Assembly (NCBI GenBank): GCA_030460725.1
Contig: JAKECL010000077.1
Span: 1-7,452 of the forward strand
Length of the DNA: 7,452 nucleotides
Direction: 5' to 3'
Source: Propionibacterium sp.
Lineage (GTDB): Bacteria > Actinomycetota > Actinomycetes > Actinomycetales > Actinomycetaceae
Below, piece by piece: positions 1-5,737 of the stretch. The notes under the pieces are model-generated. The model did not search any database. It saw only the letters and a list, made by a program, of their open reading frames with translations, and was not told the DNA's origin. How positions within the stretch are numbered: the stretch's first letter is position 1; the number at the start of each line of letters is the position of its first letter. The translations under genes and the position numbers were made by a program.

Positions 1-143
1 GCGGCGGAGATGGCGATGTTGCGGGTGTGCAGGGCGAAGGCAGTCTGGAGCACCCCCAGGACCACCAGCACCACCAGCACCTGGGTGAGCAGGTGGGCCA
101 CCACTTCCGAGCCCTCCTCAGGATGGCTCCGGTGTGTGTCCAT
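1..143 (-). CDS. TadE-like minor pilin, 5' part only (runs off the window)
   Basis: This is the first 47 codons of a protein that continues past base 1. TadE-family proteins are minor pilins or pseudopilins anchored in the membrane by one N-terminal helix, and they are exported and assembled by the Tad machine. What is seen is a short polar lead (residues 1-10), then GSEVV at 11-15, then a strongly hydrophobic stretch at about 18-36 ending LGVLQTAFALHTRN, which closely resembles the TadE transmembrane segment. The ATG at 141-143 is forced, because an in-frame TGA lies two codons upstream. It starts 3 bases after the stop of the preceding small gene. No strong ribosome binding site is visible, so translational coupling is likely. 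Oddity: the family usually has Glu at +5 after the Gly (as in GSAVVEF), but here that position is Ala16 and the Glu is at 13. The family call rests on the helix and the operon position. Confidence 0.72.
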   Translation of the reverse strand, partial: MDTHRSHPEEGSEVVAHLLTQVLVVLVVLGVLQTAFALHTRNIAISA

Positions 144-146
144 GTC

Positions 147-350
147 TCAGATCACCGACACACGGTCCATGGCCTCGTTGAAGATCTGGACCAGTCGTGT
201 GCCCGCCACCGCCCAGATCGCCGCCACCAGCGCGGCGGTCATCAGTGTGATCAGGACCCAGCCAGGCACGTCTCCGCGCTCCGGGTCCTCACCGCTCTCG
301 CCACCCACCATCTGGTGCAGGTAGCGCAGGACAACTCTGAGAACTTCCAC
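147..350 (-). CDS. small single-pass membrane protein in the Flp pilin position of the tad operon
   Basis: The product is 67 residues. Residues 1-28 are polar and end in the charged run GESGEDPERGD, residues 29-50 form one transmembrane helix (PGWVLITLMTAALVAAIW), and residues 51-67 form a short amphipathic tail. Small proteins with this PGWVLxTxMTA-type helix occur between tadC and tadE in other actinobacterial pilus loci as far as I recall, which suggests a pilin-like subunit or assembly factor. This is inference. A typical Flp prepilin has Gly followed by Glu-Tyr at +5/+6, and no such motif is visible. The GTG start at 348-350 is chosen because GAGGAGG (356-362) sits 5 bases upstream. The next in-frame start, ATG at 309-311, has no comparable site. 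The gene starts 47 bases after the tadC stop and ends 3 bases before the tadE-like start, in the same reading frame as that gene. Confidence 0.75.
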   Translation of the reverse strand: MEVLRVVLRYLHQMVGGESGEDPERGDVPGWVLITLMTAALVAAIWAVAGTRLVQIFNEAMDRVSVI

Positions 351-355
351 GAGGA

Positions 356-362
356 CCTCCTC
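356..362 (-). promoter_or_regulatory. strong ribosome binding site that sets a GTG start
   Basis: Read on the minus strand this is GAGGAGG, 5 bases before the GTG at 348-350. It is the best Shine-Dalgarno match in the operon. It decides in favour of the GTG over the ATG 13 codons further in, and it may let the small pilin-position gene be translated at a higher rate than tadC, as expected if it encodes an abundant subunit. Confidence 0.7.
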
Positions 363-397
363 GGTTCGTCGGCAGCTGCGCCGATCGGGACGGGTTT

Positions 398-1291
398 TCA
401 GGGGCCGATACCCAGGGACACCAGCCCCGGGTAGAGGGCGAAGAGCACAGTGACGGGAAGGATCAGGAAGACGACGGGCACCAGCATGGCGATCTCGCGA
501 CGCCCGCCTTCCTCCATGAGTCGCTGTCGGGACGTCTCTCGGATGTCGCGGGCCTGGTCGTGGAGGAGTCCCGCAAGCGGGGTGCCCCGCTCGATGGCTG
601 TGACCAGGGTGAGGCACAACCGGTCCAGGGAGGGTGAGTCGTTGCGCATCGCCAGTTCCTGGAGCACACGGCTGGTCGGACGCCCCAGGCGGATCTCCGC
701 CGCTGCAGCTCCCAGCTCGAGGGCCAGAGAGGACTTCGATGCACCCGCCACCCTTGCCAGGGCTCCCGGGACCGACTCCCCCGCCCCGACCGACAGTGCG
801 ATGAGTTCGGAGGCATCGGGAACCTGGATGTCCAGGAGCCTCTGACGGGTGCGAGCACGCATCCCCAGGACCTGGTCCCACGACGCCGCCCCCAGGAGCG
901 CGCCGAAGAGGGTGAGGACGACCAGCAGGAGCAGTGCACCGGGACCCGCCGCCGCGGTGGAGACCGTGAGCGTGGAGGCCACGACCATTCCCACCACAGC
1001 AGCGACGAGCTGCTGGAGCCGGAAGGAACCGAGGGTCCCCGGCCGACCCAGGAGTTCCAGACGGCGATCCACGCTGGCCGAGGTCGATCCAAGAGCCTCA
1101 GCGACCTCCACCAGACGGTTGCGGAGGTCCTGGGCGATCTGCTGGTGGAGCGCAGTGGAGGCGCCACCTGCTCGGCCCTGGACCACCCGACTCGCCAGGT
1201 CAGGGCGCCGGGCAGTCCACACTCCGACGACAACCGCAGCCCCGGTGCCCACACCCAGGCCGCAGATGGCTCCCCACACCATGTCGCTCAT
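398..1291 (-). CDS. tadC: TadC-like pilus assembly platform protein (T2SF/GspF domain)
   Basis: The product is 297 residues and belongs to the type II secretion F family, the inner-membrane platform on which a TadA ATPase acts. Hydrophobic segments lie at about 6-25, 93-112, 117-137 and 267-294. Between the third and fourth is the cytoplasmic F-domain helical bundle (about 145-262), with recognisable pieces PDASELIALSVGAGESV (158-174), EIRLGRP (199-205) and SLDRLCLTLVTAIERGTPL (221-239). The order of one N-terminal helix, a linker, two helices, the F domain and a last helix is that of TadC. The ATG at 1289-1291 is chosen because it overlaps the tadB stop as ATGA and has AGAGG (1300-1304) 8 bases upstream. 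The longer frame up to 1492 only runs back inside tadB. It works with TadB in the same complex. No key residue is obviously missing. Confidence 0.9.
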   Translation of the reverse strand: MSDMVWGAICGLGVGTGAAVVVGVWTARRPDLASRVVQGRAGGASTALHQQIAQDLRNRLVEVAEALGSTSASVDRRLELLGRPGTLGSFRLQQLVAAVVGMVVASTLTVSTAAAGPGALLLLVVLTLFGALLGAASWDQVLGMRARTRQRLLDIQVPDASELIALSVGAGESVPGALARVAGASKSSLALELGAAAAEIRLGRPTSRVLQELAMRNDSPSLDRLCLTLVTAIERGTPLAGLLHDQARDIRETSRQRLMEEGGRREIAMLVPVVFLILPVTVLFALYPGLVSLGIGP

Positions 1292-2148
1292 CGCAGGAAC
1301 CTCTGTTCCGTGGGAAGTCGGCCGATCCGGCGCATGAGGAGATAGGCGGCAACCGTTGCCAGGGCGCCGCCGAGCAGCACCAGAACGCCCTGCGGTGTGG
1401 AGTAGGCGCGTGCGGCCTGCGCCTGTGCGGCGATGAGGACCAGGACCAACCAGGGGGCCACGACTCCCAATCTCGCAGCGTTGACGGTCCATGACTGCCG
1501 GGCCTCCAACTCCCCCCGGACCCGTGACTCCTCACGCAGGAGGACACCCAGGTCCCTCAGGAGCAACGACAGGTCCGAGCCCCCGACTTCACGTGCCAGG
1601 CGCAGTGCCTCGATGATGCGGTCCGCCACCGGATCCGACAGCCGTTCCTTGAGCCGGGTGAGGGCGACATCGAAGCGACCGTCGGCCCGGTGTTCGACCC
1701 CGAACTGTGAGAACTGGTGACGGAGGACGGGTGGCCCGGTCTCCCCCAGGTCCGCCAGGAGTGCGGGCAGACCTGCACCTGCTCGTACCCCGGCCACCAG
1801 TGAGTCGATGACATCGGGCCAGACATCACGCACCTCCCGGGCCCGACGCCGGGCCCGGGAGCGCACCACGGAGACCGGCACCGGAAGAGCCATGAGTGCC
1901 ACGGCACCCGGCACGCTCCAGGTCCCCGTCCAGGCCAGCACCACCAGGAACAGTGCCGACGAGATCGCGGCGGACACCCCGACCAGCCGCAGCGGGGTCA
2001 GGCCCCGCACACCTGAGCGCACGACCTCGTCCGACCAGCGCAGGTACCATCCAGGCCTGGCCATCTTCCACGGCGGCATTCCGACCAGGGCAGCCAGCAC
2101 CAGGACCACACCGCTTCCCAGGCACAGGCCCACCACGACCGCGCTCAT
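1288..2148 (-). CDS. tadB: TadB-like pilus assembly platform protein (T2SF/GspF domain)
   Basis: The product is 286 residues and is the second F-family platform protein of the Tad machine, paired with TadC in the inner membrane. Predicted helices lie at about 3-23, 54-73, 79-96, 224-241 and 254-272. The F domain (about 104-215) carries VWPDVIDSLVAGVRAGAGLP (109-128), the usual TadB opening, and then RLAREVGGSDLSLLLRDL (183-200). The long basic run RSRARRRARE (96-105) between the third helix and the domain fits a membrane-cytoplasm boundary. The start at 2146-2148 overlaps the tadA stop by 4 bases (ATGA) and has GGAGGTG (2154-2160) 5 bases upstream. Its own stop overlaps the tadC start in the same way. 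Length and layout are normal for the family. TadB and TadC are related, and the assignment between the two rests on order and on the longer N-terminal membrane region here. Confidence 0.9.
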   Translation of the reverse strand: MSAVVVGLCLGSGVVLVLAALVGMPPWKMARPGWYLRWSDEVVRSGVRGLTPLRLVGVSAAISSALFLVVLAWTGTWSVPGAVALMALPVPVSVVRSRARRRAREVRDVWPDVIDSLVAGVRAGAGLPALLADLGETGPPVLRHQFSQFGVEHRADGRFDVALTRLKERLSDPVADRIIEALRLAREVGGSDLSLLLRDLGVLLREESRVRGELEARQSWTVNAARLGVVAPWLVLVLIAAQAQAARAYSTPQGVLVLLGGALATVAAYLLMRRIGRLPTEQRFLR

Positions 2149-3362
2149 GGCGACACCTCCGAGAGCAGGCAGGACAGGTCGTGTCCCGCAGCGGCGAAGC
2201 GGTCGTGCTCCTCCAGGCCACCGTTGCCACGTCGCAGTCTCGTGCCGTCGTGGGACCACAGGTGCGAGACCTCGATGCTCGATCCCTCAGAACGCCCGGG
2301 TACCGCCGCGATCTCGGAGACAGCGCGCCTGCCGTCGCCGTCACGTCGGACATGACAGACGAGGTCGATACAGGAGGCCAAGGTCGGCACGACGAAGGAC
2401 GCTGTGACGTTCTCCCCTGCCAGGAGCGGGAGGAGGGAGAGCTTGGTCAAGGCCTCGCGGGCAGAGTTCGCGTGAAGGGTCGCCATGCCGGGCACCCCGG
2501 CGTTCAGGGCGAGCAGGAGATCCAGTGCCTCGGACCCACGAACCTCACCCACGACAAGGCACTCGGGTCTCATGCGCAGGCTCTCCCGCACCAGGTCACG
2601 CAATGTGACCTCCCCCTGGCCCTCCAGGTTCCTCGGGCGTGTCTGCAACGCGACACAGTCACGCTGTGTCAGGGAAAGCTCGAACACCTCTTCCACCGTG
2701 ATGACCCTGCGCGCGCGTGGCAGTTCACCGGCGAGGGCACGTAGCAACGTCGTCTTCCCCGCCTGCGCAGCACCCGAGACCAGGACGGAGAGCCCTGAAT
2801 CCACAGCTGCAGCCAGGAAGCGCGCGACCTCTGTCGGCAGCATGCCCACCTCGACGAGGTCGGAGAGGGCACGTGCCCTCTGGATGTGCTTGCGGATGTT
2901 GACTGCCCAGTGGCGCCCCGCAACGGGTGGGATCACCACGTGGAGACGCTCCCCGCCCTTCAGCGTCGCGTCGACGAACGGCAGTGAGAGATCAAGACGC
3001 CGTCCGGAATGGTGGAGCATACGTTCCACCAGGTCACGGACCTGCTGGTCGTCGAGGATGAGGGTGGTCAGCTCGGGGACGCCATCACGCGCAACGAACA
3101 CGCGTGAGGGCTCGTTGAGCCACACCTCCTCCACCGATGGGTCGTCCAGGAACTGCTGGAGTGGACCGAAGCCGACGACTTCGGCCAGCAACATGCGGAT
3201 CTCCTGCTCCGGATCCACTCCTGGGTCAGGGGAGGGGAACCGGTCGACTGCCTCCCCCACGACGTCGCGAACTCCGGCGCTGTCCGTGTTCGGGTCGATG
3301 CCGCGCCGGGTGAGCGTCTCACGCACCCAGGCTTCTCGTGTGTCGATCTCCAGCGCCTGCAC
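2145..3362 (-). CDS. tadA: TadA/CpaF-family secretion ATPase
   Basis: The product is 405 residues: a cytoplasmic hexameric ATPase of the VirB11/PulE type that powers Tad pilus assembly. The N-terminal domain holds VGFGPLQQFLDDPSVEEVWL (63-82), NEPSRVFVARDG (83-94), DLSLPFVDATLKGGERLHVV (124-143), IPPV (144-147) and VNIRKH (154-159), all standard for CpaF. The ATPase core has Walker A GAAQAGKTT (197-205), the Asp-box position ITVEEVFEL (221-229), Walker B CLVVGEVRG (268-276) and the His box MATLHANS (293-300). In the Asp box the usual Glu-Asp pair reads Glu-Glu, a mild change. The GTG at 3360-3362 is chosen for AGAGGAG (3368-3374) 5 bases upstream. Longer in-frame starts would run through the intergenic region and under the divergent gene. 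It is the first gene of the visible operon, and no TadZ/CpaE gene precedes it. Confidence 0.93.
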   Translation of the reverse strand: MQALEIDTREAWVRETLTRRGIDPNTDSAGVRDVVGEAVDRFPSPDPGVDPEQEIRMLLAEVVGFGPLQQFLDDPSVEEVWLNEPSRVFVARDGVPELTTLILDDQQVRDLVERMLHHSGRRLDLSLPFVDATLKGGERLHVVIPPVAGRHWAVNIRKHIQRARALSDLVEVGMLPTEVARFLAAAVDSGLSVLVSGAAQAGKTTLLRALAGELPRARRVITVEEVFELSLTQRDCVALQTRPRNLEGQGEVTLRDLVRESLRMRPECLVVGEVRGSEALDLLLALNAGVPGMATLHANSAREALTKLSLLPLLAGENVTASFVVPTLASCIDLVCHVRRDGDGRRAVSEIAAVPGRSEGSSIEVSHLWSHDGTRLRRGNGGLEEHDRFAAAGHDLSCLLSEVSP

Positions 3363-3367
3363 CGCAT

Positions 3368-3374
3368 CTCCTCT
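3368..3374 (-). promoter_or_regulatory. tadA ribosome binding site
   Basis: AGAGGAG on the minus strand, 5 bases before GTG 3360-3362. It fixes the tadA start and argues against a long N-terminal extension. An ATG also sits between this site and the GTG, but it is out of frame. Confidence 0.65.
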
Positions 3375-3422
3375 CCGCAGATCTGCGTGAGCGTGAGGGG
3401 AACTCCACCGCCCCGACATGTG

Positions 3423-3430
3423 ATGTACAT
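3423..3430. promoter_or_regulatory. AT-rich palindrome ATGTACAT, possible operator or -10 region for the tad operon
   Basis: ATGTACAT is a perfect 8-base palindrome, and the 12 bases 3421-3432 (TGATGTACATTA) are symmetrical except for one pair. It is an AT-rich island in otherwise very GC-rich DNA and lies about 60 bases upstream of tadA. On the minus strand, bases 3427-3432 read TAATGT, which fits the TAnnnT pattern of a -10 box. Seventeen bases further up is TTCCCG (3450-3455), only a weak -35. If used, the transcript would begin near 3420 and have a leader of about 58 bases. A repressor or activator bound here would overlap the promoter. This is inference from position and symmetry only. 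Confidence 0.35.
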
Positions 3431-3673
3431 TACTGACCTCTCGCTCACCCGGGAAGGCCCAGATTGCGTCTGTGGACGGGTGACACGGATCAGTGCAGAT
3501 CACAGCCCAGAGCGACCAGTCCCTTCGCCGGAGGACGTCCCACTGACTGGGCGAGCGGCACGCCCGAGGCCGTGGGAGCACATGTCCTGGTGCCCGGGCG
3601 GAGGCGCGGAGATCCGGACAAGCCGTGCGCCGCGACCCCTCTGCCGCGCGCGGCACCGCCGCGATCCCGCATG

Positions 3674-3679
3674 TACCGT
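3674..3679 (+). promoter_or_regulatory. probable -10 box (TACCGT) of a leaderless transcript
   Basis: TACCGT matches TAnnnT and ends exactly 6 bases before the GTG at 3686. That places the expected transcription start on or next to the start codon. No Shine-Dalgarno sequence precedes the GTG, as expected for a leaderless message. The same hexamer at the same distance precedes the gene at 5137. No good -35 hexamer is visible, which is common in GC-rich actinobacteria. Confidence 0.55.
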
Positions 3680-3685
3680 GGGTGT

Positions 3686-4957
3686 GTGAGCGTTGAGAAG
3701 AGCCCCCTGGAGTTGGCTGCCCTGGCCACCGCAGCCGTCCCCGGGTTGCGAGTGACGGGGCTGCGTCCACCGCAGTTCAGCGACGAGGTCGTCTCCGTCA
3801 CCGGCATCATCGACACCGCCGGCAACCGCTGGACCGTGGTGTGCCCCCACGACTCCGTGGGCGGACTGGGCCTGGAGTCCCAGACGGCAGTGCTCCAGCG
3901 CCTGGCGCGTGCCCACGACGCCGGGGACCTGCCCTTCGACGTCCCTCGCCCCGCCGGCTTCACCCGCACTCCGGAGGGACTGCGCGTCATGGTCCACCGC
4001 GACATGGGTGGTCGTTTCATGACCGAGGAGGACTTCGCTGACGCACATGTCCTCCCCGCCTCCCTGGGCCGCGCACTGGCCGCACTGCACAACCTGCCGG
4101 AATCGGTGTGCACAGGTGTGGACCTGCCGACCTACACCGCCCAGGAGTGCCGCGAACGCCACCAGTGCCTCCTCGACGAGGTCGCGACCACCGGAGCGAT
4201 CCCGCGTGGCCTCTGGGACCGCTGGGAGACCGCCCTGGATGATGTCGCCCTGTGGCGTTTCCGCACCGCCCCCGTCCACGGCGACCTGCAATCGACCTCA
4301 GTGGTCGTCAACGACGGTTCGGTCATGGGCGTCAGCGGCTTCTCCTCCATGCATGTCGGCGACCCGGCGGAGGACGTCGCCTGGGTACTTGCCCGCGCGT
4401 CGGACGACTTCCTGGACCGCTTCAACGAGGCCTACTCCATGTCACGACGCGCCACCGATCTGCACCTGGTGACCCGCGCCCAGCTGATCTCCGAGCTCGC
4501 AGTCGCGCGCTGGCTGGCCCACGGCATGCACGCCGAGGACGAGTCCGTCATCCAGGACGCACGTGCCATGCTCGCAGAGCTCGCTGAGGACCTGGGGGAT
4601 GAACCACTGGTGCGCACCCGCACCGCACCCTCCCCCGGCTCACCGGATCGAGGAGCATCCGCGTCAGCTACCGACACGCAGTCGCCCGCCGACGCCCCCA
4701 GCGCGGGGCCTGCCGCCACCTCGCAGCCTGCCGCGAGTGTTTCGCCCGGGCGCCGCCCACGATCCCAGGGCAAGGATGACGGCGAGAACGCCACCACGGG
4801 GGCCCGGGACCGCGCCGGGCAGATCGGATCGCCGGTTGCGGACGCCTCGCACATCCCTGACATCGGCGGGCCGGACATCGACGATCCCGAACTTCCCACC
4901 GGCCCGCTCCCCTTCTCCGAGGCACCCACCGAGACCCTCGATCTCGACGGTCGCTGA
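3686..4957 (+). CDS. phosphotransferase-family (APH/choline kinase-like) protein with degenerate active site and disordered tail
   Basis: The product is 423 residues. Residues 1-305 resemble the aminoglycoside/choline kinase fold. The N-lobe has RWTVVCPHD (48-56) and Glu64 in LESQTAVLQRLA, and a hinge lies near VMVHRDMGG (101-109). The C-lobe has APVHGDLQSTSVVV (195-208) and HVGDPAEDVAWVLA (223-236). The family normally reads HGDxxxxN and then an IDW/IDF motif. Here the Asn position is Ser205, the metal-binding Asp is Gly218 (GVSGFSS), and the N-lobe Lys/Arg position appears to be Cys53. HGD (198-200) is kept, so catalysis is doubtful. Residues 306-423 are rich in Pro, Ala, Ser and Asp and look disordered. 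The start could be ATG 3671, but GTG 3686 is preferred because TACCGT sits 6 bases upstream and would overlap a coding region otherwise. No resistance function is implied. Confidence 0.8.
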   Translation: MSVEKSPLELAALATAAVPGLRVTGLRPPQFSDEVVSVTGIIDTAGNRWTVVCPHDSVGGLGLESQTAVLQRLARAHDAGDLPFDVPRPAGFTRTPEGLRVMVHRDMGGRFMTEEDFADAHVLPASLGRALAALHNLPESVCTGVDLPTYTAQECRERHQCLLDEVATTGAIPRGLWDRWETALDDVALWRFRTAPVHGDLQSTSVVVNDGSVMGVSGFSSMHVGDPAEDVAWVLARASDDFLDRFNEAYSMSRRATDLHLVTRAQLISELAVARWLAHGMHAEDESVIQDARAMLAELAEDLGDEPLVRTRTAPSPGSPDRGASASATDTQSPADAPSAGPAATSQPAASVSPGRRPRSQGKDDGENATTGARDRAGQIGSPVADASHIPDIGGPDIDDPELPTGPLPFSEAPTETLDLDGR

Positions 4958-5136
4958 GGACGCTCCCGGACCCGAGGCCACACCGGGGCATTCACCCGGC
5001 ACCCGCCCCAGGGATCGGCACCCAGGGCCACCGCCCCAGACTCGACACGCGAGGCTCGGCACTCGAGGCTCGACAGCCGCCCGGGGAGGCCGGGGAGCAG
5101 GGCGCACAGGGCACCTGTCCCAGCTACCGTTGCCCC
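4958..5136. repeat. short intergenic region with small direct repeats
   Basis: These 179 bases hold two copies of CGAGGCTCG (5050-5058 and 5064-5072) and two of CTCGACA (5041-5047 and 5069-5075), giving a patchy repeat at 5041-5075. A weak hairpin CCGGG/CCCGG lies just after the upstream stop near 4984-5000, with no T-run, so I do not call a terminator. The 3' end carries the promoter-like TACCGT box of the next gene. Confidence 0.45.
5125..5130 (+). promoter_or_regulatory. probable -10 box (TACCGT) of a second leaderless transcript
   Basis: TACCGT is followed by TGCCCC and then ATG 5137, the same 6-base gap as at 3674-3685. No ribosome binding site lies ahead of the ATG. The downstream gene therefore probably has its own promoter and is not simply cotranscribed with the gene before it. 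No clear -35 is seen. Confidence 0.58.
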
Positions 5137-5619
5137 ATGGGAACAGTGGGAACCATCCTCATCGGCCTCGTCATCCTGGTCGGAATCCTGGGAGCCGTGA
5201 TCCAGGTCTACCCCTCCGGCCCCGTCATCGGCGGTGCCCTCCTGGTGTGGGCGATCGTGTGGAACCAGCCCGTGGGATGGATCGTGTTCGCAGTGGCCGC
5301 GGTGGTCCTCCTGGCGGCCACCGTGGCGAAGTTCCTGCTCCCGGGCAGGCGCCTCGTCCGCTCAGGCATCCCCAACTCCACGCTGTTGTGGGGAATGACC
5401 GGCGCCGTGGTCGGGTTCTTCGCGATCCCGGTTGTCGGTTTCATCATCGGCCTGGTCTTGGCCGTCTACCTGGCAGAACTCGCACGATTGCACACCCATG
5501 AACAGGCCTGGCCCGCAACTGTCATCACACTGCGGGCGGTCGGCCTCTCCGTGGTCATCGAGCTGGTTGCCGCACTGGTGGCCTCGACGGCGTGGATCGT
5601 CGGCCTCATCCTCATCTGA
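5137..5619 (+). CDS. DUF456 family membrane protein
   Basis: The product is 160 residues, almost all hydrophobic, and would lie in the cytoplasmic membrane. Hydrophobic segments lie at about 4-24, 30-44, 47-68, 86-115 (two helices with small residues) and 132-157. The family match rests on the N-terminal LVGILGAVIQVYPSGPVIGG (14-33) and on the central motif SGIPNSTLLWGMTGAVVGFF (76-95), then IPVVGFIIGLVLAVYLAEL (97-115). This is the glycine-rich DUF456 core, in which a GFFxIPVxG stretch precedes a GxYLAEL ending. Length is normal for the family. The function of DUF456 is not established. The ATG at 5137 follows a TACCGT box and has no ribosome binding site. The gene follows the phosphotransferase-like gene by 179 bases and converges on the transporter gene. 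Confidence 0.85.
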   Translation: MGTVGTILIGLVILVGILGAVIQVYPSGPVIGGALLVWAIVWNQPVGWIVFAVAAVVLLAATVAKFLLPGRRLVRSGIPNSTLLWGMTGAVVGFFAIPVVGFIIGLVLAVYLAELARLHTHEQAWPATVITLRAVGLSVVIELVAALVASTAWIVGLILI

Positions 5620-5670
5620 GGGCTGTGGACCTCACACCGGGTCGCCCTCGTCCCCCCCGGCGGGGTGGGT

Positions 5671-5692
5671 GGGCAGTGCCGCGCAGCTGCCC
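5671..5692. terminator. possible shared terminator hairpin between convergent genes
   Basis: GGGCAG (5671-5676) and CTGCCC (5687-5692) form a perfect 6-base-pair stem with a 10-base loop, in the 118-base gap between two convergent genes. A second small hairpin, CACC/GGTG with a 4-base loop (5717-5728), and a C7 run (5652-5658) are nearby. No T-run follows on either strand, so intrinsic termination is uncertain. Confidence 0.3.
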
Positions 5693-5737
5693 GAAGGCAG
5701 AGATGGCACCCACGGGCACCCCCGGGTGAAGCTGGCG

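Larger units (their letters stand above)
3363..3685. other. divergent intergenic region between tadA and the phosphotransferase-like gene
   Basis: These 323 bases separate two genes that point away from each other, so they must hold both promoters. Apart from the palindrome near tadA and the TACCGT box near 3674, I see two GATCA copies 10 bases apart (3488-3492 and 3498-3502). I see no convincing small gene: open frames cross it on both strands, but without ribosome binding sites or protein-like composition. The hexamer ATGTAC occurs at both ends (3423-3428 and 3671-3676), which may be chance. Confidence 0.5.

Noticed and set aside
27..434. His-rich plus-strand open frame of 135 codons
   Set aside because: It is antisense to the tadE-like and small pilin-position genes. 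The His/Gln runs come from reading Val/Leu codons of a membrane helix backwards.
2485..3390. Long plus-strand open frame of 301 codons opposite tadA
   Set aside because: It is antisense to strongly conserved TadA motifs, and its Arg/Ser/Thr-rich composition is typical of a GC-rich shadow frame. There is no ribosome binding site.
3671..3685. ATG at 3671 as the start of the phosphotransferase-like gene
   Set aside because: There is no ribosome binding site, and the TACCGT box lies inside the would-be coding sequence. GTG 3686 fits a leaderless start. I cannot exclude the ATG fully.
3363..3770. N-terminal extension of TadA up to an ATG at 3770
   Set aside because: It would cross the promoter region and run under the divergent gene. 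Its sequence is Arg/Pro/Ser-rich with no CpaF similarity, and a good ribosome binding site fixes the GTG at 3360-3362.
4984..5000. Terminator after the phosphotransferase-like gene
   Set aside because: The CCGGG/CCCGG stem is only 5 base pairs, has no T-run, and such stems are expected often by chance at this GC content.
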